64,000 nt of DNA from Propionibacteriaceae bacterium UBA7704 (GTDB taxonomy: Bacteria > Actinomycetota > Actinomycetes > Propionibacteriales > Propionibacteriaceae): contig DLGC01000024.1 of the NCBI GenBank assembly GCA_002482525.1, positions 62,001-126,000 of the forward strand, given 5' to 3'. Both the position numbers and the translations under genes were made by a program. The notes beneath the pieces were generated by a model. The model was given only the letters and a program-made list of their open reading frames with translations. It ran no database searches and was not told the origin of the DNA. Below are positions 44,310 to 54,120 of the stretch, piece by piece; positions within the stretch are counted from its first letter, which is position 1, and each line of letters begins with the position of its first letter.

Positions 44310-47300
44310 CAGCGAGCCGGCAGCGACAGCAGCGGTACGAGCCGACGGCATCGACACCGAGGAGTAGCCCGACGCAGTTCCAGTGATCGTGACCGACATC
44401 GCCTTGCCCAGCTGAGCGGGGGTGAGCAAGAAGCTCGGCCCGGTCGCGCCGCTCACCGCGGCGCCGGAGGCATACCACTGGTAGCTCAGTGCGACTCCGG
44501 TCGGAGTCCACGTCCCCGCCGTCGCGGTCAGGCGATACCCGACCTTCGCTGTGCCGCTGAGTCGCGGAGTCGAACCAATGATCCGGTCGGTCATCACCGC
44601 AGCGGTCTGATCCGATGTCGCAGAGGCCTGTTCGTAACCGGGCTTCGTGCCCGTCACTGTCACCGAAATCGCCTTGCCCAACTGCGCCTGCGTCGGGGTG
44701 AAGGTGTTTGCCGTGGCACCAGCGATCGCCACCCCGTTCGCTGCCCAGGCATAGCTGAGCTGCGCATCGGTGGGATCCCAGCCAGTGACGGTCGCGGTGA
44801 GCTTCACCCCAACCTTGGCCACGCCGGTGATCTGTGGTTTCGCCGAAGTCATGGTCAACGCCGCGACCGGGTCGGTGGCGGCAGACGACTCCGCGTGCGA
44901 AAGGTAGCCGGTCTTGGTGCCCGTCACCGTCACACTGATCGCTTTGCCAACATCAGCCGCCACCAAGGTGTAGGTCGACTCGGTGGCCCCCGGAATCTCG
45001 TCGGCCCCCCGGTTCCACTGGTAGGCCAAGGTCGCCTGGTCGGTCCAGGCACCCGCCGTCACACTCAGCACCTCACCGAACCTCGCGGTTCCACTGATCG
45101 TGGGCTGGGTGTAGGTCAGCGTCTCCGCCGTCACGGCGGCGGTGGCCGAAGACTCGGTGGTCACCGAGTCGTAGCCCGCCTTCGAACCCGTGACCTTCAC
45201 GGTGATCGTCTTGCCGACCTCGTCTGTGGTCAGGGTGTAGCTGGTCAGATTCTCGCCCTCGGCGATCTGGGTGGAACCGGCATACCAGGTGTAGACCAGC
45301 TTGTCGGCGACCGGATCCCAGGTTCCCGCGTCCGCGGTCAGGACGGAGTCCAGCTTCGCATCACCGGTGATCGTCGGGGTGGGCGTGGTGGTGAATGTCG
45401 CCCCATCGGGACCTTGCAGCGTCGCCGAGGTCTTCGTGACGCTTTCATAGCCGGACCTGATGGCGGTGACCTTCACTGAGATGGCGGTGGCCCGATCCGT
45501 CTCGGCGAGGGTGTAGGTGGCCGACGTCGCGCCGTCGATGTTCTCCCCGTCACGAAGCCACTGGTAGGTGAACTGGTCGGGGGCCGGCGACCAACCACTG
45601 ACACCTGCGGTGAGCACATCCCCGACCTGGGAACCACCGGCGGTCGCACCGCTGATCGTCGGCGTAGGAGTTCCCGTGAACTGAGCAGGATCGAAGGTGA
45701 AGTCGATTCCCGAGGAGGTCTCATCGGCAGCGATCTGCACCGAGTTCTCCCGGGTGATGATCTGGCGACCCCCCACGCAATAGGCCAGGTCACTGTTGAC
45801 CTGTGGGTTGTCCAAGGACACCCAGAAGCCGAGACACAAGGTGGCCTCCGCGGTGTAACTGCCCACTGGCACCCGCAGTTGGTAGTCGCCATTGGTATCG
45901 GCGTCGGCCTGATAGGAGGTTCCGTCGTCGTCGGACGTCGCCATCACAGAGAGATGCCCCGACGTGCCCGAGGTGTTGTCGATGTGGCCGGACAGGGTGC
46001 CGTACTGCGTGGACGCGCTGCTGCGCGGGGACAAGGTCGGCACCAGCGTGACGGCCGTTGCGGCGTCCAGCGTGATCGGAGTCGCTGTGCTCACCGACGT
46101 GGCATCCTTCCACCACTCGGTGGCGAGCTGATCGCCTTCGAACCGCACCTTGACCGTCCCGACCGGCACATTGTCGATCAGGGTGGGGCCGTCGCCGTCG
46201 AACAAGGTGGCCTCGCGCAGGGTGGTTCCCGCAGCATCGGTGACCACGACACCGATCCAGCTGAAGCCGTCTTCTGGAGCGACGACATACAGGCGCCCAG
46301 CCTGCGTGAGGGTGATGGTCGCCACATTGGCTCTCTCGCCGACGACGACCGTGGGGCTGGGACTGGCCGCCCCGCTCACATAGCCGGTTGCCAGAGCCTT
46401 GACGGTGGCCGTACCCGGCGCGACGCCGTCCAGGCGCCAATAGCCCAGACGGTCGGAATAGGTCTGGCTGCTGATGCCGTCGCTGCCGGTGACGGTGATC
46501 TCCGCGTTGGAAACGGCGACTCCATCGGCTGCCACGACCCGTCCCGCCAGCGAACCACCCTTCACGACCGTGATGTCAGGGCCGGCCTGATCGACGGGCA
46601 CCCGGAATGACTCTCCCGCGATGGGAAGGGTACCCAGCGCCGTGGATGCCTCGACGTGGCCGCGATACGACCCGGCGGGAAGGTCTACCGAGTAGTGCCC
46701 GCTGTCATCAAGAGTCGCGGCGTAGGTGTCGGCGTCGGTGTTTTCGCTGACGACCTCCGGCGCGGCGAACCAGACGTAGAGGTTCTGCTGCGCCTGAGCC
46801 GCCGTGATGCCGTCAGGGAGAATCAGGCTCCCGGTGACGGTGAATCTGGTCTGGGGAAGGGTGACGTCGATATCTGCCGCATCGGCATCCTCCGGCACCG
46901 TCACGGATTGCGCATCAGCCATCGTCGACGCAGCCGGGTACCACACGTCGGTTTCGCCGGTGCTTACCAGGAGCTTGTAAGTGCCCGGTTCCACCCCCAG
47001 GGAGTAGTCGGCAGGCCCTGCCGAGACGTCTTCCAGCACCGTGGACCAGATAGTGCCGGTTTGGGCGTTGATCGCCCGCACCTCGACCCAATCCTCAGCA
47101 TGCGCAGCAGTGACGGTGCCGCTGATTACCCGCGGCGCCGCGGTGAGGCTCAGATCACGAACGACTGAGGCACCATCGATCGTGATCGGGATCCGCTGCT
47201 CGATCGGGTAGCGCTGTCCCCCGAAGCTCATGGCAACGACGAGGGTGTAGTCACCGAAGGGAACTCGGTCAAAGGAGTAGCTCGTCGGGATCGGCTCTTG

Positions 47301-49217
47301 CTCGTAGGCGTCCCACGCTGTAGACGCGACGGAGGAGTCGGAGGCGTCGAGAAGGTTCGCCCAGAAGGTCGTCGTCGAGGCGGAGGCTGCGATGGCGCCA
47401 CTCAGGGTTCCGGAATCGGCCGGCAACTCGAGGTCAAGAACCTTGTTCGACGCGGAAGCGGTGAAATTCTCGGCAACGCACTGCCGGGAATAGCCCGGTC
47501 CGCACACCTGAGTGCTTCCGACGGAAACGCTGACTGAATAGGTGCCTGCCAGCAGTCTCACCGAATATGCGCCGTCGGCATTGCTGGCAGCGCGCACCGC
47601 GAGATCCGGGTCGGTGATCGAATCCAGATAGATGTCAGCCCCACTCACCGGAGATCCCGCTGCCGTGACGCTGCCGGTCAGCACCACGTCATCGGCGAAG
47701 ACCACGCTCGCACCGGTCGCGGACTCGGCTTCGCTGAGCGAGATGCGGGTCGCGCCGTCGAAGTCGGATGACCCTCCCATCCAGCTGGTGCCGAAGCCCT
47801 CCCACGAGGTCGCCTTGACCGTGTAGCTTCCGGGCCACAGTCCGGAGAACTCAAAGGTGCCAGCGTTGGATTCGTAGGCGTAGACGTTGTCGATCTCGGC
47901 ACCGGCGGAGTCATACAGGCTGGCCCGGGCGTTTGTTGCAGCGCCGTCGCTTGCATAGGTCACCGCACCGGACAGTGAGGCCGGGTGAACCACGGTGAAC
48001 TCCGACAGCTCGACGGTGTCACCCTCAGCGATCCTGATGAGGGAAGCATCGGCGATGCGCTTGACCCCGGGATAGAACCCCTCGACATAGTCGTCGTGGG
48101 AAGCATGGAGGACGTACGAACCCGGACCCACCTCTGCGAAGGCATAGTCACCATCGGAAAGTTCGGTTCCCCACACGCAGTCCTCATTGCCGTTGTCGCC
48201 TCCGCACAGGCGCAGATTCGCGCTACTCACCGGCTGTGCGTCGGTGTTCTGGACGTGCACGCTCAGGCTGGCAGCTCGGGCGAGGTGGGTTGCGCCCAGG
48301 TCCACGGCCTGGCCCGGCTCGACCTGCGCGCCATCGCTGCCGGGCGCATAGCCGGTCTTGACGAATTCCAGATCCCACCAGATACCGGACGGCATGGCTG
48401 TGAAGGAGTAGCTGCCGTGGTCGTCGGTGGTCGTGGTGAGCTCGGTCGCGCCTTGACTACTGGCTGTGACGGAGACGCCGACGATCGGCTCACCGTCGGT
48501 GCCCACCACGGTGCCGCTCAAAGCGCCGGGTTCGAGTTTGGCCAAGGTAATCGGCTCAAGTGTTGCCACCTCGTCTTGAACCACCGTGGCGTCGACGAAG
48601 GTGGACCCATACCCAGCGGCCCAGAACGTCACCCGGTAGGTTCCCGCTCCCAATCCCTCGATAGTGAAGGTGCTCGCATCCGGGGCGAGGACGCTGGTGG
48701 AGGAGCAGTCCCACGAGTCGTCGTCACTCCAGCCGGCGCACGCCGAGACCTGGATCTCGGCTGCGCCGGCGTCGGAGAGCGCAACGCTGCCGGTGATTCC
48801 GGTCGCGGCGGTGAAGGTGATATCGAGGCCGCTGGTGGTGCCCCCTTCACTGATCACGATGATCGTTGCCGCGGCCTCATCATTCGTGGAGCCGGAAGAG
48901 CCGTAATAGGTCGGGGGCAATCCGCTCAAGGTCGCTAGCAGCCGAACCGACCCCCAATCGGGAAGCAGCGTGAGCTCGTAGGCCCCCATATCGTCGGCGT
49001 AGACACACGAATCCGACCCGTCGGCGGTGCTGACGGCACAGACCTGCGCGTACCCCGCGGGGGCGCCAAGGAAGGTGCGGACCGTGCCACTGAGAACAGT
49101 GGACGTGGATTCGGCGTGGGCCGCCGGCACCACCGAGACCAGCAAAGCCAAACTCGCCAACACCACGGCAAGAAGCTTGAAAATTGAACGACCGATTTGG
49201 AGTATGCGCGCGGACAT
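44046..49217 (-). CDS. Giant secreted surface protein with six C-terminal Ig-like repeats (array member 5)
   Basis: 1,723 residues. Signal peptide (LLAVVLASLALLVSVVPAAHA). Residues 35-1180 are a long string of carboxypeptidase-regulatory-like/transthyretin-type beta units (LSGTVRTFLGAPAGYAQVC, LSGTVVGTDGEPIVGVSVT, LTGSVTAAGSPVSGADIYL, LAGRVVAADGVAVSNAEIT), rich in Asp, Thr, Ser and Ala, with scattered Cys pairs. About residues 1180-1723 are six Ig-like repeats ending in the basic terminal module. Low lysine in the body and high lysine in the last 87 residues. No catalytic motif or sorting signal. Likely an adhesin-like or surface-layer filament; function unknown. Confidence 0.8.
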   Translation of the reverse strand: MSARILQIGRSIFKLLAVVLASLALLVSVVPAAHAESTSTVLSGTVRTFLGAPAGYAQVCAVSTADGSDSCVYADDMGAYELTLLPDWGSVRLLATLSGLPPTYYGSSGSTNDEAAATIIVISEGGTTSGLDITFTAATGITGSVALSDAGAAEIQVSACAGWSDDDSWDCSSTSVLAPDASTFTIEGLGAGTYRVTFWAAGYGSTFVDATVVQDEVATLEPITLAKLEPGALSGTVVGTDGEPIVGVSVTASSQGATELTTTTDDHGSYSFTAMPSGIWWDLEFVKTGYAPGSDGAQVEPGQAVDLGATHLARAASLSVHVQNTDAQPVSSANLRLCGGDNGNEDCVWGTELSDGDYAFAEVGPGSYVLHASHDDYVEGFYPGVKRIADASLIRIAEGDTVELSEFTVVHPASLSGAVTYASDGAATNARASLYDSAGAEIDNVYAYESNAGTFEFSGLWPGSYTVKATSWEGFGTSWMGGSSDFDGATRISLSEAESATGASVVFADDVVLTGSVTAAGSPVSGADIYLDSITDPDLAVRAASNADGAYSVRLLAGTYSVSVSVGSTQVCGPGYSRQCVAENFTASASNKVLDLELPADSGTLSGAIAASASTTTFWANLLDASDSSVASTAWDAYEQEPIPTSYSFDRVPFGDYTLVVAMSFGGQRYPIEQRIPITIDGASVVRDLSLTAAPRVISGTVTAAHAEDWVEVRAINAQTGTIWSTVLEDVSAGPADYSLGVEPGTYKLLVSTGETDVWYPAASTMADAQSVTVPEDADAADIDVTLPQTRFTVTGSLILPDGITAAQAQQNLYVWFAAPEVVSENTDADTYAATLDDSGHYSVDLPAGSYRGHVEASTALGTLPIAGESFRVPVDQAGPDITVVKGGSLAGRVVAADGVAVSNAEITVTGSDGISSQTYSDRLGYWRLDGVAPGTATVKALATGYVSGAASPSPTVVVGERANVATITLTQAGRLYVVAPEDGFSWIGVVVTDAAGTTLREATLFDGDGPTLIDNVPVGTVKVRFEGDQLATEWWKDATSVSTATPITLDAATAVTLVPTLSPRSSASTQYGTLSGHIDNTSGTSGHLSVMATSDDDGTSYQADADTNGDYQLRVPVGSYTAEATLCLGFWVSLDNPQVNSDLAYCVGGRQIITRENSVQIAADETSSGIDFTFDPAQFTGTPTPTISGATAGGSQVGDVLTAGVSGWSPAPDQFTYQWLRDGENIDGATSATYTLAETDRATAISVKVTAIRSGYESVTKTSATLQGPDGATFTTTPTPTITGDAKLDSVLTADAGTWDPVADKLVYTWYAGSTQIAEGENLTSYTLTTDEVGKTITVKVTGSKAGYDSVTTESSATAAVTAETLTYTQPTISGTARFGEVLSVTAGAWTDQATLAYQWNRGADEIPGATESTYTLVAADVGKAISVTVTGTKTGYLSHAESSAATDPVAALTMTSAKPQITGVAKVGVKLTATVTGWDPTDAQLSYAWAANGVAIAGATANTFTPTQAQLGKAISVTVTGTKPGYEQASATSDQTAAVMTDRIIGSTPRLSGTAKVGYRLTATAGTWTPTGVALSYQWYASGAAVSGATGPSFLLTPAQLGKAMSVTITGTASGYSSVSMPSARTAAVAAGSLSAKIPVISGKAKVGKTVKAVPGTWGPAPVTLRYQWYANGTKISKATKSSYKIAKKYKGKKITVAVTGVKSGYTTVTKKSKATSKVKA

Positions 49218-49240
49218 ACCAAAACTCCCTCAGTACCCAC

Positions 49241-49308
49241 ACATCGTGCCGATGTGACCCCTCTGCGGCAGATTATGTACCTCAGCAAAGCCTGAGAGAA
49301 AGGTGTTC
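49241..49308 (-). promoter_or_regulatory. Shared array promoter/leader, copy 2
   Basis: Transcript sense: GAACACCTTTC (49308-49298), the same 31-base interval, -10-like CATAAT (49277-49272), then GGTCACATCGGCA within the perfect palindrome ACATCG-GCA-CGATGT (49255-49241). Ribosome site GAGGGAG before the ATG at 49217. Confidence 0.65.
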
Positions 49309-49377
49309 ACACGAATTTTCACCGTATGCGGATTAGCTCGTACAGGGCAGTCCGCGGACGGCTGCGTCTTGGGCCGA

Positions 49378-49638
49378 TTACCTCACCGAATTCGTGGCTT
49401 TCGACTTCTTGGTCACGGTGCTGTAGCCGCTCTTGCTCCCAGTCACTTTCACCGTGATCTTCTTGCCTTTGTATCTCTTGGCGATCGTGTAGCTGCTCTT
49501 GGTGGCCTTGGCGATCTTCCCGCCGTTGGCGTACCACTGATAGCGCAACGTCACCGGCGCCGGACCCCAGCTGCCCGGCTTGGCCTTCAGTGTCTTGCCG
49601 ACCTTGGCCTTGCCCGAAATCACGGGAGTCTTGGCCGA
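49378..49638 (-). repeat. Terminal lysine-rich Ig-like module, copy 3
   Basis: Begins SAKTPVISGKAKVGKT and ends KKSKATNSVR. It is the most similar partner of copy 2, suggesting recent duplication or gene conversion between the two giant genes. Confidence 0.7.
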
Positions 49639-52600
49639 CAAGGTACCGGGAGCCACCGCGACCGTGGGCGAGGAGGTCGTCGTGATGGTCGCGGTGCCAT
49701 TGAGCCAGCCGGTCACCGCCACCGTCATCGACTTTCCGCGCTGGGCCGGCGTAAGAGTGAAGGTCGATGAGGTTGCTCCGGAGAGCGAAACACCAGAGGC
49801 GTACCACTGGTAGTGCAACACGACCTCTGATGGTGACCACGCGCCGGGAACCGCCGTCAGCCGCTGACCGACCTTCGCGGTGCCCGAGATCGTCGGATAG
49901 GCGCCGGAAACGATGGTGAGCGCCTCGGGCACTTCTTCGGTAGCGACCGACGCCTTGGTTGTCGTCTGGTAACCCGCTTTGGTACCGGTGACCTTCACGG
50001 TGATGCTGCGTCCGCGATCAGCCTCGGTGACGGTGTAGCTGGTGCCGGTCGCGCCGGAGATGGCTTGGTCGCCGCGGTACCACTGATAGGACAGCGAGAC
50101 CGGGGCGGGGCCCCACATGCCGACACTCGCGCTGAGAATGTTCCCCACGTCCGGCGTTCCGGTAATCCGGGGAGCTGGAGTGGCTGTGAACTCCCACCTG
50201 TCGAAGGCGAAGTCGATGTTCGCTACCGACCCGCTGGGAGCGAGCTCAAGCAGATCGGGGCTGGTTGCCGAGGCCGTCATGTGCCACAGGGTCCGGGACT
50301 TTCCGACGCATCCGTCGCTAGGGGTCCACAGTCCGGTGCAGAGTTTCGCCTGGACGAAGTAGGTTCCCGGCACGAGCGTCAGCTCGTAGTTACCGTGAGC
50401 GTCGACATCGACCGTCTGATTGTCCGAGCCACCGCTGGCCACAGCCGACACGCTGAGGTGCCCGTTGAAACCGGTGTTGTCGTCCACCTGCCCGGAGATC
50501 GTGCCCTTCCCGGCATGGAAGGTCAGCTTCGGGACGATCGTGGTCATCGCATCGGCATCCAAGGCGACCACCGTGGCATCGGCTTCGGTGGCCGCGTCCT
50601 GCCACCATTCATTGTCGATGGCGCCCCCTGCGAAACCGATCTTCACCCCACCGGCGGGAAGACCACTGATCTGACGACTCCGTCCGTCGGCTGCCATGGT
50701 CTGCTTGCGCAGCAGGCCACCGGTGGCCGCGTCGGTGACCACCATCGTGATACCGGCTGCGCTGTCCTGCTCCGAGGGGGCCACCAGCCTGACGGTGAGG
50801 CGTCCGTAGGGAGTCAGGGTGATCGTTCCGGTGTCGGTGTTCTCCCCCAGTGACACGATGACGTCGCTCACTCGAGTGGCGGAGACGAAGCCGTCTGCCT
50901 CAACCTTGATTCCGACGGTGTCCTCGCCCAAACCGCCTCGGCTCCATAGGCCGTCAGCATCGGTTGTGGCGTACTCGCTGCCGCCGGAGCTGTCGGAGAT
51001 GGTGACCTCGGCACCACCGATCGGGATGCCGTCGGAGCCCACGACTCGACCGCGCAGCGCACCTCCGGCAACCAGGCTGATGTCCAGGTCGGAGATGTCG
51101 GAGTCGATGGCGATCGGGGCGCCCAGGTAGCGCAGCGTTCCGAGCGCATCAGAGTTGTCGACCATCACCGCGTAGTGACCGGCGGGCACGGTCGCGGTGA
51201 AGTGGCCAGCCTCATCAGGAGTTGCCCAGACGGGTTGGAGCACGCTGCTGGTCGGCAGCAACGTGACCGGCGGGTAATCCGCCGCCGAAGTCGCCGTGAC
51301 GCCCGCTGGCAGGGCAACCGTTCCACTCACGGTGACGCGAGTCGGGGGCACTGTGAGGTCGATTCCGGTGCGATTGGCATCACTGATGGTGACGACCGAC
51401 GCCCATTGCGGCACCTCCGCATTCGGGTACCACAGCTCGGCGTCGCTGGTTTCCGCATAGAGCTTGTAGTCACCGGGGCTCAGCGACGGCACCGTGTAGG
51501 AGTGATCCCCGGCGGCGAGGTTTCGCAGTTCGCGGGTGTAGACCGGTTCGCTGGTTTCGGCAGCCACGACGGTGAGCTGTACCGAGGACTCCGGCTGTGG
51601 CAGCGACAACGTCCCGGCCAAGGAGTAGGTCGGCGGTGTGACTTTGTCGACGACGATGTTCTTCGTGATGGTCTCACCGTTGGTGATGACGACGTCCGGG
51701 TAGCGCTGCGTCCAGGTGTCGTCGACGGTCACGACCACGGTGTAGGTGCCGGGCGCGAGTCGCGCATCGAGCTGCGCGGCAATCCCTGCTCCGGAGGAGA
51801 AGTCGCCCTTGACCTGGACACCCCGGCTGTCGACGATGCTCACCTCCAGGGTGTCGGGATCGCTGAACGCGCTGAGATCGATCGATCCGGTGAGGGTTCC
51901 CAGGCCGTCAAGGTCGATGTCCTGGGTCACGGCATCGGCTACCGAGATCGTGCTCGGATTGCACTGCTGCAGGGCGTCCGGTCCGCAGATGGCGGCACCG
52001 CTGACCGTCACTGCAACGGCGTAGGTGTCCGGCGCCAACCAGAACTCGTAGTTGCCGCCGTCGGTGTCGCTCTTGGCAGCATTGCTGCCGGAGCCCTGCA
52101 ATGTCACATACGACTTGTCGACCGGTGCCCCGTCGACCTTGACCGCGCCGCTGAGCGTGGGATGAGGGGTGAGTCGCAGTTCGAGCCCGGAGACGGCTTC
52201 ACCGTCACCGACGGTCACCGGCACACGGCCACCATCGGCGAAGCGGGATGCGATTCCCTGCACCTCATACTCGCCGGGCCAGATGTTGGTTAACGAGAAT
52301 GAGGGCCCGAACGAGGTGGTGACCAGCTTGCCGTCGAGATCGTAGAGCAGCGCGTAGCCGCCCCACGTCGACAGGTTCTCATCGGTGCTCACCGTGGTGC
52401 CGGTGATGGTCCCCGGACGCAGCAGCGTCAGCGGGTTCAGGGTTACCGCCTTTCCTTCCGAGACCCGAACCAGCGTCGCGGCCTCGAGCGCGGCCACTCC
52501 GGGGTAGTACGACGCCAGGAAGCCGGCATGACTGGCCTGCAGGACGTAGCGCGCCGGCGCCAGACCGGTGAACGTGTAGGTCCCCGGTGTGGTCGTTTCG

Positions 52601-53673
52601 ACAGCATCCACGCACAGCAGGTCGTCGGCGCATAGCGTCAGGGACGCCCCGGTAATCGCATCACCGGCGTAGTCCTGGACGGGGATCGTCACCGAGGACG
52701 CCTGGGAGAGCCGCACCGTACCGAGCTCAACGCTCGCCCCGGAATCGAGCCAGGAGGCGCGTTCGGCGATGGCGTAGCCGTCCCTGCTGAAGGACACGGT
52801 CCAGACCTTGTCCGCAGCCAGGTCGGCCAAGCCGAAGTGCCCGGTTGCATCGGTGTGGGTGGTTGCGGGAGCTTCGCGGGGACTGGTCGCGGTGACAGTG
52901 ACACCATCCAGCGGGTCCCCGTTACTGTCGACCACCATGCCCATCACGCTGCCGAGCTCGGACTTCGTCAAGGTGATCGGATCCAGTTCAAGAACTCCGT
53001 CGCCGACGTGGACCGCCACCTCCGCAGGGCTATAGCCCTGCGCCCAGAAGCTCACCACGTAGTCGTCGGACGTCAGCTCGCGGAAGGAGAAGCTCCGCAT
53101 CCCGGTGCCGCCGAGATAGTCCGATTCACACGGAGCGAACTCCACAAGGGCGTCCAGGCAGACCTGAACCTGAATCTCGGTGGAGTCATCAGGATCGGCG
53201 AGGCTCACGCTACCGACGACACCGATCCCGGCATCCAGCGAGAAGTCCAGGCCACTCCGCTGTGCCTGGCTGGCAAGATCAAGGGCTAAGGCGTCGATTC
53301 GCCGTACCGACGAACCGGTCCCGGTGAGATAGGTGATGGGGTAGGGAAGCAGGTCGGCATACAGCAGGTAGCTGGTCGCGACCAGACCATTCTCGGTGGC
53401 GGTGAGAGTGAAGTGGCCGTCGTGGCCGGTGTAGGCACAGGTCACCGATCCCTCCGAGCCGAGAGGCTGGGCACAGACCTGGGCACCGTCGGCAGGTGAG
53501 GTGCCGTCGGGGAGGGTGAGCGTGCCACTCAGCGCCAGCGCCTCGGCCTCGCTCTGAGTCACCTCGGCTGAAGCCACCGGCGGTGTTGCGAAGACCAGCA
53601 GCGCCAACGCGGCGGCTATCACTGTCAGAAACGTGCCGATCGAACGCACGCCACGTAAAGCCCAACCACGCAT
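49378..53673 (-). CDS. Giant secreted surface protein with three C-terminal Ig-like repeats (array member 6)
   Basis: About 1,431 residues from the ATG after GGGGGAGTTGTC. Signal peptide (GTFLTVIAAALALLVFATPPVASA). Residues 35-1160 are carboxypeptidase-regulatory-like beta units that parallel array member 5 in order (for example YYPGVAALEAATLVRVSEG here and FYPGVKRIADASLIRIAEG there), so the two arose by duplication. Three Ig-like repeats follow, the last being the shared basic module. No enzyme or sorting motif. It has its own copy of the shared promoter and is nearest to the twin HTH genes. Confidence 0.8.
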   Translation of the reverse strand: MRGWALRGVRSIGTFLTVIAAALALLVFATPPVASAEVTQSEAEALALSGTLTLPDGTSPADGAQVCAQPLGSEGSVTCAYTGHDGHFTLTATENGLVATSYLLYADLLPYPITYLTGTGSSVRRIDALALDLASQAQRSGLDFSLDAGIGVVGSVSLADPDDSTEIQVQVCLDALVEFAPCESDYLGGTGMRSFSFRELTSDDYVVSFWAQGYSPAEVAVHVGDGVLELDPITLTKSELGSVMGMVVDSNGDPLDGVTVTATSPREAPATTHTDATGHFGLADLAADKVWTVSFSRDGYAIAERASWLDSGASVELGTVRLSQASSVTIPVQDYAGDAITGASLTLCADDLLCVDAVETTTPGTYTFTGLAPARYVLQASHAGFLASYYPGVAALEAATLVRVSEGKAVTLNPLTLLRPGTITGTTVSTDENLSTWGGYALLYDLDGKLVTTSFGPSFSLTNIWPGEYEVQGIASRFADGGRVPVTVGDGEAVSGLELRLTPHPTLSGAVKVDGAPVDKSYVTLQGSGSNAAKSDTDGGNYEFWLAPDTYAVAVTVSGAAICGPDALQQCNPSTISVADAVTQDIDLDGLGTLTGSIDLSAFSDPDTLEVSIVDSRGVQVKGDFSSGAGIAAQLDARLAPGTYTVVVTVDDTWTQRYPDVVITNGETITKNIVVDKVTPPTYSLAGTLSLPQPESSVQLTVVAAETSEPVYTRELRNLAAGDHSYTVPSLSPGDYKLYAETSDAELWYPNAEVPQWASVVTISDANRTGIDLTVPPTRVTVSGTVALPAGVTATSAADYPPVTLLPTSSVLQPVWATPDEAGHFTATVPAGHYAVMVDNSDALGTLRYLGAPIAIDSDISDLDISLVAGGALRGRVVGSDGIPIGGAEVTISDSSGGSEYATTDADGLWSRGGLGEDTVGIKVEADGFVSATRVSDVIVSLGENTDTGTITLTPYGRLTVRLVAPSEQDSAAGITMVVTDAATGGLLRKQTMAADGRSRQISGLPAGGVKIGFAGGAIDNEWWQDAATEADATVVALDADAMTTIVPKLTFHAGKGTISGQVDDNTGFNGHLSVSAVASGGSDNQTVDVDAHGNYELTLVPGTYFVQAKLCTGLWTPSDGCVGKSRTLWHMTASATSPDLLELAPSGSVANIDFAFDRWEFTATPAPRITGTPDVGNILSASVGMWGPAPVSLSYQWYRGDQAISGATGTSYTVTEADRGRSITVKVTGTKAGYQTTTKASVATEEVPEALTIVSGAYPTISGTAKVGQRLTAVPGAWSPSEVVLHYQWYASGVSLSGATSSTFTLTPAQRGKSMTVAVTGWLNGTATITTTSSPTVAVAPGTLSAKTPVISGKAKVGKTLKAKPGSWGPAPVTLRYQWYANGGKIAKATKSSYTIAKRYKGKKITVKVTGSKSGYSTVTKKSKATNSVR

Positions 53674-53693
53674 GACAACTCCCCCGCGAACAC

Positions 53694-53758
53694 ACAATGC
53701 CGATGTGACCAACCGTGAAGGATTCTGGCCTACTGGGGTCGCTTAGAGTAAGGCGTTC
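53694..53758 (-). promoter_or_regulatory. Shared array promoter/leader, copy 3
   Basis: Transcript sense: GAACGCCTTAC (53758-53748), again a 31-base interval, -10-like CAGAAT (53727-53722), then GGTCACATCGGCA (53710-53698). Here the palindrome is imperfect (ACATCG-G-CATTGT). This copy lies between the giant gene and the twin HTH genes. Confidence 0.6.
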
Positions 53759-53818
53759 ACTGGCTTTGACCCACTCTGTGATCGAAGTCGGGGCTAGGGG
53801 TACCCGTCAGCAGGCAAT

Positions 53819-54073
53819 TCAGTAGTCGATTACGCTGTCCAACTCGATGCGCAAGTCCTCGGGTATCCGCTTCATCAATCCCAGATGCGCCACGAGACTC
53901 AGATAACTTCCGCGAAGCGCAACGCAGGGGAAATGTTCACCACTCAACCATCCCTGAACCGTCGTGGCGGGTACGCCAACCAGCCGCGCCACGGCACGTA
54001 TCGAGAGGTGCCTGGCCAATCGCTCCTCATTGACCAGTTGCGTGAACTCACGCCTAGTCAAGTCCGTAGACAT
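53819..54073 (-). CDS. Mini helix-turn-helix protein, twin A
   Basis: 84 residues. One Xre/Cro-like helix-turn-helix makes up most of the protein (LSIRAVARLVGVPATTVQGWL, the last helix being the recognition helix), followed by a helical tail (LSLVAHLGLMKRIPEDL). No dimerisation or effector domain. Paralogous to the next gene upstream. The ATG has no ribosome site, and AATACA 5-10 bases upstream suggests a leaderless transcript. It lies next to the surface-protein array, so it is a candidate regulator of it. Confidence 0.7.
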   Translation of the reverse strand: MSTDLTRREFTQLVNEERLARHLSIRAVARLVGVPATTVQGWLSGEHFPCVALRGSYLSLVAHLGLMKRIPEDLRIELDSVIDY

Positions 54074-54120
54074 AGCTGTATTGTCGCAGTCTTTGACTCA
54101 CAGCGCTGGCGATTGCGGTT

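Noticed and set aside
41170..53673. LPXTG or other sortase signals at the ends of the array proteins
   Set aside because: No LPXTG-like motif, hydrophobic segment and charged tail were seen in any of the six.
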